In this document: one piece after another, positions 27,242 through 36,464 of the stretch
Layout of the letters: every line of letters begins with the position of its first letter
How positions within the stretch are numbered: the stretch's first letter is position 1
Assembly (NCBI GenBank): GCA_963751165.1
Contig: CAVVTP010000023.1
Location: 66,329-130,328, forward strand
Length of the DNA: 64,000 nucleotides
DNA from: Roseiarcus sp963751165
Lineage (GTDB): Bacteria > Pseudomonadota > Alphaproteobacteria > Rhizobiales > Beijerinckiaceae
Reading direction: 5' to 3'
Made by a program: the position numbers and the translations under genes
Notes under the pieces: generated by a model
What the model saw: the letters and a program-made list of their open reading frames with translations, nothing else
Databases searched by the model: none
What the model was told of the DNA's origin: nothing

Positions 27242-27851
27242 CTTTCGGTCCCTGCTTCCCTGCTTTTCCCTGCGGTTCCCTGGCTGCGGGAAAAACGGGC
27301 GCCCGTGCGACGCTCAAAATCGGACTAATGTTCGTAAGATCAAACGTTTGTGCGGCGATGCCGACAGGCGCCGGGAGGGGTAGGCAGGGAATTTGAATTC
27401 CCTGCGCAGGGGGTAGGCAGGGAACTTCGACGCTCAGAAAGCTTCACTGTGTGAAGATCTTTTCGTAAGGCGTTGGGGTCACAACGATTGACTGCAATAT
27501 TCGTCTTCTGTCCTCGACAATAGCCGGCGCTGCTCGTCCCAGCAATAAATCGACGTCCATAGCTGCTGCCGCGGCGACAGAAATTCAGAAAAACACCCCC
27601 AATTCATTTGACGCTAACGACTAGATCGCGGGGCGGCTGCGCCGCGAATCAGCCACGAGGCGAGATTCGATCGTCTGCGTGCAAGGGGCTGAGATGGCCA
27701 GCGGATCGACTGACCGCAGCGATCCGCGATTTGCGGCGTACAACTTCCCTCCGTCGGCTTGTACCGTTGATTTTAGCCCGACTTTCTCAACTGGGGATGC
27801 GAGCGGCTGGAAAGGTGCGTGGAATCAAGGCTGGGCGGTCAAAGGTCTCCA
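27242..27851. other. Intergenic region with CCCTG/CAGGGA-rich patch
   Basis: This stretch between the transporter and the decayed transposase has no recognised gene. From 27250 to about 27425 it contains repeated CCCTGCTT, CCCTGCGG and GGCAGGGAA words on both strands, including a perfect palindrome GCAGGGAATTTGAATTCCCTGC-like at about 27383-27404. A similar word pattern appears at other intergenic places in the window. The origin is unknown; it may be a dispersed repeat or the trace of mobile DNA. Confidence 0.45.
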
Positions 27852-29363
27852 CTACATGGCGGGTTGCGGCTGCATAGCCGCCGGCGCAGGAGCGGTGATC
27901 TGCGGCGACAGGGTGAGCCCGAGTTGCCGCAAGAGGATTTTATGGTCGGCGTTGGGCTCGGTGTAACGGCTCAGGATCAGGGTTCGGCCGTCGATGGTTG
28001 GGAAGTGGACGTCGAGCATGTGGATGGCGGCAAGCTTGTCGAGCGCCGCGCGCGGGGTGAGGCCGGCAGCCAGCGGCCTGAGCCGGGCGCGCAGCGTGAC
28101 GTGCAGCCAATAGGCGAGGAAGGCCACGAAGATGTGCGCTTCGATGCGCTGCTCCCGCTGGTGATAGATCGGCCGTAGCTGCAGATCGTCCTTGAGGTTT
28201 TTGAAGGCCGCCTCGACTTCGACGAGTTGAATGTAGAACCGCCACAGCTGTCGGCTGGATCGCGGCCTTCGCGCCGACGCGCTTGGCGGAGTCCTCGGTC
28301 AACAGCTTCACTTCGACGCCCGGCCGCACCTCGTGCCAGGGCAGGCCGACGAGAGACGTTTCCAGCTTGTTGAGGCGTCCCTTGGGGGTTCCCACCAGAT
28401 AGGCGACGGGCGGATCGGATCGCCGCATTTCGGCCAATACCTCTTCGGTCGGGATGCCGCGATCCATCACCCAGATGCGCTCGGCCTTGCCGTTACTCAC
28501 GCCTCGATCTTCGAAAGGAAAGCGCGCAGCGTCGTCTTGTCGGAGGTGTTGCCAGGGAGAACTTCGTAGGCGAGCGGAAATCCGTCCGGCGTCACGATCA
28601 GCGCGATGACCACCTGCACGCAGTCTGAGCACTTGTCGCGGCTATAGCCGCGGCGGCGCTTGTCGCTCTCGTCGCTCGGCGGATGGGATTCGAAGTACGT
28701 GCTGGTCAAGTCGTAGTGAAGGAAGTCGAAGCGGGCGCCGAACAGATCCTGCCAGCGCCGACGCAGATGCGTGAACAAAGCCGGTTTATGCTCAAGCAGC
28801 TTGTCGAGGCAGCGATACAGCGCGTTCTTCTCACCAACGCAAAATCTCCGCCGAGCAGATCGCCCATGGCGCTTTGCTCGAACCACAGTCGGTGCAAGCG
28901 CCACTCGCTGCCTGGATCGATGAGCCGGTAGCAGACCAGCGTCTCGAGAATGTGGCTCCAGCAGGTCCCTTCGCACGAATCGGGTAGACGAGCCGCCCAG
29001 AAGCCGTCGAGTTCCAGTTGCTCATAGAGTTGACAGGCGAGCCAGCACGCGCCCCCTTGCCGCGGCCGGTGCAGCTGCATGGCCCCCGAGCCGGATCTGC
29101 ACCCCGTGGCCCTCGACGTGATCGGGCAGCGCCCAGTCGGCGGGGAACAGGGCCAATTGAGTGGTTTGTTGCGCCCCCTCGTCGAAGGCCTCGATCACCC
29201 GGCGCCAGCCTTCCTGCTGGCTGTCGTTGATTTCGCCGAGATAGAGCACCTGGCGCCGCACGACTTTGCCGCCGGCGCAGCGCTTGCTCTCGACAATGCT
29301 CCGGTACCGGTGATCCTTGCCGTCCTTGAGGCGTCGATTCGGGCGCAAATACATGGCGAACAA
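27852..29363 (-). pseudogene. IS1634-family transposase remnant with several frame shifts
   Basis: Reading leftwards, successive frames carry consecutive parts of an IS1634-type (DDE) transposase: MYLRPNRRLKDGKDHRYRSIVESKRC, then LYEQLELDGFWAARLPDS, then FLHYDLTSTYFESHPP and DGFPLAYEVLPGNTSDKTTL (catalytic region), then IWVMDRGIPTEEVLAEMR, and finally AYWLHVTLRARLR with the C-terminus. Each piece is good sequence but four or more frame changes separate them, so no active transposase is made. Clear terminal inverted repeats could not be identified. Segments CTGGAAAGGT and GGTCTCCACTAC occur near both ends. Confidence 0.8.
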
Positions 29364-29492
29364 ATCTACGCCAAACCATTCTTCTGGAAAGGTACTTGGT
29401 CTCCACTACCAACTCATCCGACCGGGCGCCAAGTATCAGATTCTGACCACTACCCCGCAGCCGAACCGTTCGCCGAAGCGATCTGCCACACG

Positions 29493-30794
29493 TCAAGCCT
29501 TGCGCGGCACGCCCCCGACATAGGTTTGGCGCACCGCGCGGTCGTCGCCCATCATGACGAGGGCGAACAGCTCCGCGGCGAGGTCGCCATCGGCCGTCTC
29601 CATCCGATGCGCCATCGCCGGCGTCGCGCGGGAATCGAGCACGACAAGATCCGCCTCTTTGCCGACTTCGAGCGATCCGATGCAGTCGTCGAGACTCAGC
29701 GCGCGCGCGTTGCCCAGCGTCATGCGATAAAAGGCTTGTAACGCGGGCCATGACTGGTGATTCAGCTGGAGAACCTTGTAGCCTTCCGCCGCCGTGTGCA
29801 GCATTGAATAGCTCGTTCCGCCGCCGACATCGGTCGCGAGCGCAATCCGGACGCCGGCGCGCTGGAGCCTGGCCTGATCAAATAAGCCCGAGCCGAGAAA
29901 CAAGTTCGACGTCGGGCAAAACGCGGCGACAGATCTGCTGACGGCGAGCCGCGCCACTTCGCCGTCCTGCATGTGAATGCAGTGCCCAAACACCGAGCGC
30001 GGTCCCAGAAGCCCCGCGCGATCGTAAACGTCGAGATAGCTCTGCGCATCCGGGAACAGCTCGACCACGCGCGCGATCTCGGCCTTGTTCTCGTCGAGAT
30101 GCGTCTGGACGTATACGTCGGTGAACTCCCGCGTGAGCGCGCCCGCCGCCTCCAATTGCTCCCAGCTCGAGGTCACCGCGAAGCGCGGCGTGACCGCATA
30201 GTCGAGCCGGCCGCGCCCGCGCCAGCGTCCGATCAGCGCCTTGCTCTCGTCATAGCCGCGCTGCGCGGTGTCCATGAGCGCGTCGGGCGCATCGCGGTCC
30301 ATCATCGCCTTGCCCGCGATCATGCGCGCGCCGCGCCGCTCCGCTGCGGCGAAGAACGCGTCGACCGACTGCGGATGGACCGTGCAATAGACCATCGCGG
30401 TCGTCGTGCCGCAGCGAAACAGCTCGTCGAGAAAGAACTCCGCCATCCTCGCGCAGTGATCGGGATCGGCGAATTTCTGCTCCTCGATGAAAGTGTAGTC
30501 GTTCAGCCAGTCGAGCAGTTGCGCGCCATAGGAGCCGATGACCTGGGTCTGCGGATAGTGGATATGCGCGTCGATGAAGCCGGCCATGACGAGGCCGTCT
30601 GAATGATCGTCGACCGCCGCGCCCGCCGGCGCCCGCGAGAGAACGTCGGCGGCCTCGCCAACCGCTTCGATCCGCCCGTTCGCGATGAGGACCGCTCCGC
30701 TCTCGATATACAGGCGTGCGGACGGCCCGGCTTCCGCCGGGTCGTCTATGAATGTGAGAATTCGTCCGCGGATGACGCGCGCGTCGGTGCTCAA
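29493..30794 (-). CDS. guaD: Guanine deaminase
   Basis: The 433-residue amidohydrolase converts guanine to xanthine with ammonia release. The metal motif appears as GFIDAHIHYPQTQ, followed by a THLDEN segment, a GHCIHM His site and ATDVGGGTSYSML near the C-terminus, all standard for the GuaD group. The start is inferred as TTG at 30794, which overlaps the stop of the upstream uraD part as TTGA, implying translational coupling within a purine catabolic operon. The gene ends beside the IS1634 remnant, on the same strand. Confidence 0.92.
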   Translation of the reverse strand: MSTDARVIRGRILTFIDDPAEAGPSARLYIESGAVLIANGRIEAVGEAADVLSRAPAGAAVDDHSDGLVMAGFIDAHIHYPQTQVIGSYGAQLLDWLNDYTFIEEQKFADPDHCARMAEFFLDELFRCGTTTAMVYCTVHPQSVDAFFAAAERRGARMIAGKAMMDRDAPDALMDTAQRGYDESKALIGRWRGRGRLDYAVTPRFAVTSSWEQLEAAGALTREFTDVYVQTHLDENKAEIARVVELFPDAQSYLDVYDRAGLLGPRSVFGHCIHMQDGEVARLAVSRSVAAFCPTSNLFLGSGLFDQARLQRAGVRIALATDVGGGTSYSMLHTAAEGYKVLQLNHQSWPALQAFYRMTLGNARALSLDDCIGSLEVGKEADLVVLDSRATPAMAHRMETADGDLAAELFALVMMGDDRAVRQTYVGGVPRKA

Positions 30795-32213
30795 GGCAGA
30801 ATGTCCTTCAGGCGCAGCGCCGCAATGCGGTCGATCTCGGCCAGCGCCGTCGCAGTCTCGGCCTCGTGATCGTTGAGGAGCCGCTTTTCGAATGCGGCCA
30901 GAATTTCGGCGCTGCTCCTGCCCTTGACCGCCATGATGAAGGGAAAGCCGAAGCGCGCCCGATAGGCGTCGTTGAGCGCGGTAAATCTGGTGAGTTCGTC
31001 CGGGCTGAGCTTGTCGAGACCGGCGCTCGCCTGTTCCCCCGTCGAACTCGACCGTCAGCGTCTTGGCGAGCGCCAGCTTTCCGGCGAGATCGGGATGGGC
31101 GAGGATCAGCGCCCGCTTCAGGACGTCCGACCCCTTCGCCGCCGCAGCCGCCATCGCTCTGGCGAGCCCGTCGGCCGTGTCCGCTTCGGCGGTCAAGCCC
31201 GCGTCATAGGCCGCAGCCGCAATCCAGGGCGAGTGTTCGTAAGCGCCGCCGAAACGCTCGACGAACAAAGCGCTGGTAAGCCGCGATGGTCGCCATCCTC
31301 CGGGTGGCGCATGTTTGCGGATCCAGTGACGGGCGATTTCGAGCCTGGTCGGCGTCCATATGCGGTCGTGGCTGAGGACGTAGTCGATGAATCGGGCCAG
31401 CGAGGCCGCCCGCCCAGGGCGCCCGACCAGCCGGCAGTGCAGGCCGACCGACAGCATCTTTGGCGCGACCTTACCCTCGGCATAGAGGGTGTCAAACGAG
31501 TCCTTGAGATACGTGTAGAACTGGTCGCCGCAATTGAAGCCCTGCGGCGTCGCGAAGCGCATGTCGTTCGAATTGAGAGTATAGGGCGTGATCAGTTGCG
31601 GACCGCGCGGGCCGTCAATCCAATAGGGGAGGTCGTCGGCATAGGAGTCCGCGCAATAGAGGAAGCCGCCTTCCTCCATGCCGAGCCGGATCGTGTTGAC
31701 CGACGAACGCCCCTGATAGAATCCGAGCGGGCGGCACCCGGCGACTTCGGTGTGGATGCGCACCGCCTCGGCGATGTGGCGGCCCTCGATCTCGGGCGGA
31801 AGGTCGCGATAGTCGATCCATTTCAGGCCGTGGCTGGCGATCTCCCACCGCGCCTCATTCATGGCGGCGACCGCTTCGCGATTGCGCGCCATCGCTGTGG
31901 CGACCGCATAGACGGTCACAGGCACGCCGCGCTCGCTGAACATGCGATGCAGCCGCCAGAAGCCGGCGCGCGAGCCGTATTCGTAGATCGACTCCATATT
32001 CATGTGGCGCATGCCCGGCCAGGGCGCTGCGCCGACGATTTCGGAGAGAAAGGCTTCGGAGGCGGCGTCGCCGTGCAGGATGTTGTTCTCGCCGCCCTCC
32101 TCGTAATTGATCACGAACTGGACCGCCACTCGCGCATCGCCCGGCCAGTCGGCGAAAGGCGGCGTGCGTCCGTAGCCGACCATGTCGCGCGGATAGCTGT
32201 CGTCGACCGTCAT
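30791..32213 (-). pseudogene. PuuE allantoinase fused to OHCU decarboxylase, frameshifted in the UraD part
   Basis: The N-terminal 305 or so residues form a cofactor-free allantoinase of the polysaccharide deacetylase family (MESIYEYGSRAGFWRLHRMF, GFYQGRSSVNT). A UraD domain follows (SALFVERFGGAYEHSPWIA, RALILAHPDLAGKLALA), which decarboxylates OHCU to allantoin. After LTVE the frame breaks at 31045-31046, where an extra base turns an expected ES codon pair (GAGTCG) into GAGTTCG. Beyond it, out of frame, the domain continues as QASAGLDKLSPDEL, DAYRARFGFPFIMAVKG and AEIDRIAALRLKDIL to a normal stop. With one base removed this is a complete 473-residue bifunctional protein of urate degradation. 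Confidence 0.85.
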
Positions 32214-32338
32214 CCCCTTGGATCCCTCATATGCCGCTCGAACCCCCGTCGCGACGCTACGACAGGATCGTCGTTTGCTCCAGCCCGGTAAATGCCCCAA
32301 AAGACGCGCAAGACGCGCCGACGCCAGCAAAGAGCCCC

Positions 32339-33139
32339 ATGACCGACATTTCCCTTCTTTTCGAGCCGCCCTTCGCGCGCATTGTGCTCAACCGGCCTGA
32401 GCGCCGCAATGCGATTTCGCGGGCAATGTGGCGCGCGCTGCCCGCAGTCCGCGTCGCGATCGAAGCGCGCCAGGACGCATTGGTCGTGCTCGTCGAAGGG
32501 AGGGACGGTCATTTCAGCGCCGGCGCTGACATATCGGAATTCGATGAGGTGTACCGCGACGCCGCGGCGGCCCGCGATTACGGGGACGCGGTGCAGGACG
32601 GACTCAAGGCGGTGATCGAACTCGATCGTCCCTCGATCGCCGTGCTGCAAGGGAACGTCGTCGGCGGGGGCCTTGGGTTGGCGCTCGCCTGCGACTTGCG
32701 CTTTTGCGCGGCGGACGCCTATCTCGCCGTCACACCCGCGAAGCTCGGTCTTGTCTATGGCCATGCCGAGACACGGCGTCTGGTGGAATTGGTCGGACCC
32801 TCACGAGCAAAGGACCTGCTCTTCACCGGACGGCGAATCGAGACCGACGAGGCGCTGGCGATTGGGCTCATCGATCGCCGGATCGAGACCGGGTTGCACG
32901 ATACTGTCCTCGGCTACGCGCGGGGCTTGGCCGAGCTCAGCCAAGCGTCCATTCGGGCCGCCAAGCGGACAGTCGAGGTAATCGCAGCCGGCATGATTGT
33001 CGAGACGCCGGCTTTTCGCGCGCTTGTCGAATCCGCCGCGTTCGGCGTCGACTTTGCCGAGGGGCGGGCAGCGTTTGCCGGAAAGCGTGCCGCGAAATTC
33101 TCGTTTCGTGGCGCGACCCTCCCGCTCCTGCCGGGCTGA
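32339..33139 (+). CDS. Enoyl-CoA hydratase/isomerase family protein
   Basis: The 266-residue crotonase-fold protein has FSAGADISEFDE near residue 62 and a GGGLGLALACDLR oxyanion-hole region near 110, both typical. GRRIETDEALAIGLIDR follows. The equivalent of the catalytic glutamates is partly changed (KLGLVYGHAETRRL), so the exact reaction, hydratase or isomerase, is uncertain. The ATG at 32339 is preferred since the preceding 36 codons lack crotonase features. It diverges from the puuE-uraD gene. Confidence 0.85.
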   Translation: MTDISLLFEPPFARIVLNRPERRNAISRAMWRALPAVRVAIEARQDALVVLVEGRDGHFSAGADISEFDEVYRDAAAARDYGDAVQDGLKAVIELDRPSIAVLQGNVVGGGLGLALACDLRFCAADAYLAVTPAKLGLVYGHAETRRLVELVGPSRAKDLLFTGRRIETDEALAIGLIDRRIETGLHDTVLGYARGLAELSQASIRAAKRTVEVIAAGMIVETPAFRALVESAAFGVDFAEGRAAFAGKRAAKFSFRGATLPLLPG

Positions 33140-33833
33140 CGACTGGCGTCCTGGCAGCACGTCGTCATGACGCCGTTTTCTCATGGAGACATCAATCGTC
33201 AACGGCGTCGCTGGGAGCGAGAATGCTGATCCTGCATAGCCGGCGGCCGGCCGGATTCAGGCCGGTCGGGGCGTGGCGGCCGCAAGGCGCCATCCGCGCC
33301 AATTTGGCAATTTACATTCGTTGTTTTCTTGCTGTCATCCTTGCCGTCGGGTCAAAGCCGCTCGACAAAAATCTGTTGACAGGGCGCGATTATGTTCTCC
33401 TACCTCTGCGACGGCAAGCCAGAATGGTTTGGAAAATCGTAATGCCTCGGGAGCGCGATTGCCCTTAACCCAATGAAAAGCCCCGAGTTGGACGAAGGAC
33501 TGAAAGGAAATCCAAAAAAATCCAAGCTCGATTTCCTTGGTTTCCCTTGGATTTTCTCGGAGCAATTTGGCAGCATCCGTTCTGTCTGCGTCGATTGTTT
33601 TCTATGAAACGGAACCATAGCCCTCGGGCAGTCAACCCTGCCGCCAGAGCAAGTCACCCAGATCACCTGCTGCCTGGACCGGACAGATCGGGTGCTCCCT
33701 GCAGCCTTGATGCGCTGCTGTTGACGCCTCCGAAGGGACCAGCTTATAACCCGCCGCTCCAGGCTGGGCCGTCGCCCGGCTCCTTTCGTTTTTGGGCGAG
33801 CGCGCGAGCGTGGCGCCTCAGGGAATCGAGTTC
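33140..33833. other. Intergenic region with pyrimidine/purine-rich patch and the rpsT promoter
   Basis: No gene is recognised in these 694 bases. From about 33505 to 33565 the sequence is low in GC and built from GGAAATCC, AAATCCAAG, TTTCCTTGG and TTCCCTTGGATTTTC words, forming an imperfect inverted arrangement. This resembles patches elsewhere in the window (27250-27425, 46440-46640 and the right edge). A good promoter for rpsT lies at 33721-33750. Confidence 0.45.
33721..33750 (+). promoter_or_regulatory. Sigma-70-type promoter of rpsT
   Basis: TTGACG at 33721-33726 and TTATAA at 33744-33749 are separated by 17 bases, a near-ideal housekeeping promoter. The predicted transcription start is about 75 bases upstream of the rpsT ATG, leaving room for a short leader. 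Ribosomal protein S20 genes are usually strongly expressed from such a promoter. Confidence 0.7.
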
Positions 33834-34103
33834 ATGGCCAATACGAAGTCGGCCCAGAAGGCCGTCCGACAGACTGCCCGTCGCACCGACGTCAATAAGT
33901 CGCGCCGAAGCGAGATGCGCACCTATGTCCGCAAGGTCGAAGAGGCGATCGCCTCGAAGGACCCGAAGACCGCCGCCGAAGCGCTGAGCGAGGCTGAGCC
34001 ACGTTTGGCGCGGGCGGCTCAGAAGGGAATCGTCCACAAGAACGCAGCGTCGCGCAAGATTTCGCGCCTGACGAAGCGCGTCAAAGCGCTCGCCCCCGCC
34101 TGA
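33834..34103 (+). CDS. rpsT: 30S ribosomal protein S20
   Basis: This 89-residue basic protein has the S20 start MANTKSAQKAVRQTARR, DVNKSRRSEMRTYVRKVEEAI and the C-terminal KGIVHKNAASRKISRLTKRVKAL. S20 binds 16S rRNA in the small subunit body. It has its own promoter and a strong terminator, so it is probably a single-gene unit. In many relatives dnaA follows rpsT; here a DUF3297 gene and cysK follow instead. Confidence 0.97.
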   Translation: MANTKSAQKAVRQTARRTDVNKSRRSEMRTYVRKVEEAIASKDPKTAAEALSEAEPRLARAAQKGIVHKNAASRKISRLTKRVKALAPA

Positions 34104-34131
34104 CCAGACGATCTTCCGTCGAATAAGTTCG

Positions 34132-34159
34132 CGCGCCGCCCGAGCAGGCGGCGCGTTTT
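34132..34159 (+). terminator. Rho-independent terminator after rpsT
   Basis: A perfect 9-bp GC-rich stem, CGCGCCGCC (34132-34140) and GGCGGCGCG (34147-34155), closes a 6-base loop and is followed by TTTT at 34156-34159. Placement 28 bases after the rpsT stop makes its role clear. Confidence 0.9.
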
Positions 34160-34195
34160 GCATTCCGGATCCCTTCCCGGTGAGACGTTCCTCGG

Positions 34196-34438
34196 ATGAC
34201 CGATATTCCCCCCGACCGACTTTGCGTGGATCCTTCGAGCCCTTTCTATGACGAGGCGGCCCTGGCGCGCGGCGTCGGCATTCGCTTCCGCGGAGTCGAG
34301 CGCCGCGATGTGGAGGAATATTGCGTCAGCGAGAACTGGATCCGTGCCCCGGCGGGCAAGACCCGCGACCGCAACGGCAATCCGCTGCTCATCAAGATGA
34401 CCGGTTCTGTCGAGCCTTACTTCCTGTCGCCGGCCTGA
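34196..34438 (+). CDS. DUF3297 family protein
   Basis: This 80-residue protein has the compact DUF3297 pattern: PPDRLCVDPSSPFYDE, GVGIRFRG, EYCVSENWIRAPAGKTRDRNGNPLLIKMTG and a C-terminal VEPYFL. The family is small, widespread in proteobacteria and of unknown function. It lies between the rpsT terminator and the convergent cysK gene, so is likely a separate transcript. Confidence 0.85.
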   Translation: MTDIPPDRLCVDPSSPFYDEAALARGVGIRFRGVERRDVEEYCVSENWIRAPAGKTRDRNGNPLLIKMTGSVEPYFLSPA

Positions 34439-34466
34439 GACGGAAACAGCGCCAGCGTCGTCGAAT

Positions 34467-35439
34467 TTAAAGGCCTTCGAAGAGGGCGGTCGAGAGATAG
34501 CGCTCGGCGAAGGAAGGGATGATGACGACGATCGTCTTGCCTGCATTCTCCGGCCGACGCCCGACGTCGATCGCTGCTGCGATTGCCGCGCCCGACGAGA
34601 TGCCGACGGGGATCCCCTCGATTCGGGCGACGAGTCGAGCCGTGTCGAAGGCCGTCTGGTTGCCGATCGCGACAACCTCGTCGATCACGCTACGGTCCAG
34701 AATTGTCGGAACGAAGCCGGCGCCAAGCCCCTGAATCTTATGCGGTCCTGGCGCGCCGCCGGCAAGGACCGGCGAGTCTTCGGGTTCGACCGCGACCATG
34801 CGGACGCCCGGCTTGCGGCGCTTGAGAACTTGACCCACGCCGGTGATGGTCCCTCCTGTTCCAACGCCGGAGACGACGATGTCGACTTCGCCCTCGGTGT
34901 CGTTCCAGATTTCCTCGGCAGTTGTGCGTCGATGGATTTCGGGATTTGCGGGATTTTCGAACTGCTGCGGCATGATCGCGCCGAGGGTCGAGGTGACGAT
35001 TTCATTGGCCTTCGCGATGGCGCCCTTCATGCCCTGAGCGGCCGGGGTGAGCACCAGTTCGGCGCCGAGCAAGGACAGCATCTTGCGACGCTCGATCGAC
35101 ATGGACTCCGGCATGACGAGAATGAGCTTATAGCCGCGCGCCGCCGCCGTGAAGGCGAGCGCGATCCCGGTGTTGCCGGAGGTCGGTTCGACCAGGATTC
35201 CGCGTCCCGGCGCAATCCTGCCTTGCGCCTCGAGCGCGTCGATCATGCTGACGCCGATGCGGTCCTTGACGCTGCCGATCGGGTTGAAGAATTCGAGTTT
35301 CCCCAGGAGACGCGCGCCGACCTCCTTTTCGCGAGCGATGCGGTCCATCGCAACGAGCGGCGTATCTCCGATCGTATCGGTGATCGATTTCGAAGATCCT
35401 GCCTCGTCCTGGCGCTCTCTCGGCGCTCTCTGTCGTCAT
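34467..35439 (-). pseudogene. cysK: Cysteine synthase A, frameshifted near the N-terminus
   Basis: The enzyme makes L-cysteine from O-acetylserine and sulfide with pyridoxal phosphate. From residue 30 on all family features are present: EFFNPIGSVKDRIG (PLP lysine), EPTSGNTGIAL, VGTGGTITG and PVGISSGAA. The first residues, MTTESAERAPGRGRIFE, are in another frame; one extra A at 35388-35390 separates them from SITDTIGDTPLVAMDRIAREK. Without that base the gene is a complete 323-residue cysK beginning at ATG 35439. Because cysK is normally important and the break sits in a would-be GANTC site, a sequencing error is likely. Rrf2-family regulator and a palindrome lie upstream. Confidence 0.88.
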
Positions 35440-35519
35440 CGCATGGCTCTCCACAAGCGGCGTCGCCGGGTCGTCACCTTTCAGTGCGACCCGACGATAA
35501 CACTTTATCCGGAAAGCAT

Positions 35520-35552
35520 CTATATAACGTTGCTAATATCAACGCTATATAG
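35520..35552. promoter_or_regulatory. Long palindrome between rrf2 and cysK, probable operator
   Basis: CTATATAACGTTG (35520-35532) and CAACGCTATATAG (35540-35552) are inverted repeats matching at 12 of 13 positions around the 7-base centre CTAATAT. The site is about 80 bases upstream of the cysK start and overlaps the last codons of the Rrf2-type gene. Dyads of this size are typical of Rrf2 dimer sites (IscR, CymR), so autologous control of cysK by the neighbouring regulator is a good hypothesis. Low GC content marks it out from its surroundings. Confidence 0.65.
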
Positions 35553-36003
35553 CAAAATCCCCGGCGGCCTTCTCGTCGTCGAGAACGTGGGCCTGCTCGG
35601 CCGTCTCGCACATGTTGTCAACCGTGATCGAGTCGAGGTTCGAGAGGAAGGTCTCCCCCGCCTTTCTTACGGCCGGATCGATGACACGCTCCAGAAGGAC
35701 CGAGTTTGCGCCAAGGTCTTCGGGGTCCGCCGTGCTCAGCGACATCGCGGTGCGCACGATTTCGCCCACGGTAATGCGACGGCGTTCGCGGGCGAGCTCG
35801 TAACCCCCGCGCGGACCACGCACGCCTTTCAAGATTTTCGCGTGTACGAGCCCCTGCAGCAAGGTCTCCAGGTGGCGCGGCGGCAGCTTGTGGCGCGCCG
35901 CGAGGGCCTTCGCCGCGACCGGCGCAGACCGTGAGTGCAACGCGACATCGACAACGGCGGCGATGGCGAGAACGCTCCGTCGCGATAATAGGTTCATATT
36001 CAT
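35545..36003 (-). CDS. Rrf2 family transcriptional regulator
   Basis: The 152-residue protein has an N-terminal winged helix: VLAIAAVVDVAL, AAKALAARHKLPPRHLETLLQGLVHAKILKGVRGPRGGYELAR is the classical Rrf2 DNA-binding part. Rrf2 proteins sense Fe-S status, cysteine precursors or nitric oxide. The ATG at 36003 overlaps the dut stop as ATGA, and cysK lies 105 bases beyond. Only one cysteine (in DNMCETAEQ) is present in the C-terminal region, where IscR has three cluster cysteines, so it is more likely a CymR/CysR-like sensor of sulfur metabolism than an Fe-S regulator. Confidence 0.88.
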   Translation of the reverse strand: MNMNLLSRRSVLAIAAVVDVALHSRSAPVAAKALAARHKLPPRHLETLLQGLVHAKILKGVRGPRGGYELARERRRITVGEIVRTAMSLSTADPEDLGANSVLLERVIDPAVRKAGETFLSNLDSITVDNMCETAEQAHVLDDEKAAGDFAI

Positions 36004-36464
36004 TCCTCCTCCGATGAGCGCCCGGTGGAGCCGAATCCGTTTGAGCCTCGAGCGCTCGAAGTGAGCCGCTCGCCCGCAATCAGGGCGACGCGTTCCACAG
36101 AACATACGACGAGTTGCGCTATTCGCGCCCCACGCCGAACCGCAAAAGGCTTGCCTCCAAAATTGATGAGTATGACGCCGATTTCTCCACGATAATCAGC
36201 GTCGACTGTGCCCGGACTATTGAGAACAGTCACTCCGTTGCGCAGGGCCAACCCCGATCGGGGGCGGATCTGCGCTTCAAAACCCTTCGGTAACTCAATT
36301 GCCACTCCGGTTGGAATCAAAGCCCACGCGCCGGGGTCAAGGACAACATCGCGGTCGGCCGGCAATGCCGCCACGAGGTCCAACCCGGATGCATCTTCAC
36401 TCATATACGCTGGCAATTGCAAGTCCTCGGCGTGCTTCATGCGCCTGTAAACAATGGAAATCAT
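36000..36464 (-). CDS. dut: dUTP diphosphatase
   Basis: The 154-residue enzyme hydrolyses dUTP to dUMP, protecting DNA from uracil. The five motifs are present: ASGLDLVAAL, PRSGLALRNGV, GTVDADYRGEIGV, RGARIAQLVV and C-terminal SSARGSNGFGSTG. The ATG at 36464 overlaps coaBC's stop by four bases, so the pair is translationally coupled, a common order in Hyphomicrobiales. Upstream in-frame codons belong to coaBC. Confidence 0.95.
   Translation of the reverse strand: MISIVYRRMKHAEDLQLPAYMSEDASGLDLVAALPADRDVVLDPGAWALIPTGVAIELPKGFEAQIRPRSGLALRNGVTVLNSPGTVDADYRGEIGVILINFGGKPFAVRRGARIAQLVVCSVERVALIAGERLTSSARGSNGFGSTGRSSEEE

Noticed and set aside
27250..27425. Possible CRISPR-like repeats (CCCTGC/GCAGGG words)
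   Set aside because: Units are short, irregular, palindromic and unevenly spaced; there are no equal-length spacers and no cas genes.
30800..32330. Interpretation of the whole 945-codon frame from 32330 to 29493 as one trifunctional protein
   Set aside because: The middle part after the frameshift reads as non-native sequence, and the true uraD end and a separate guaD start are visible in their own frames.
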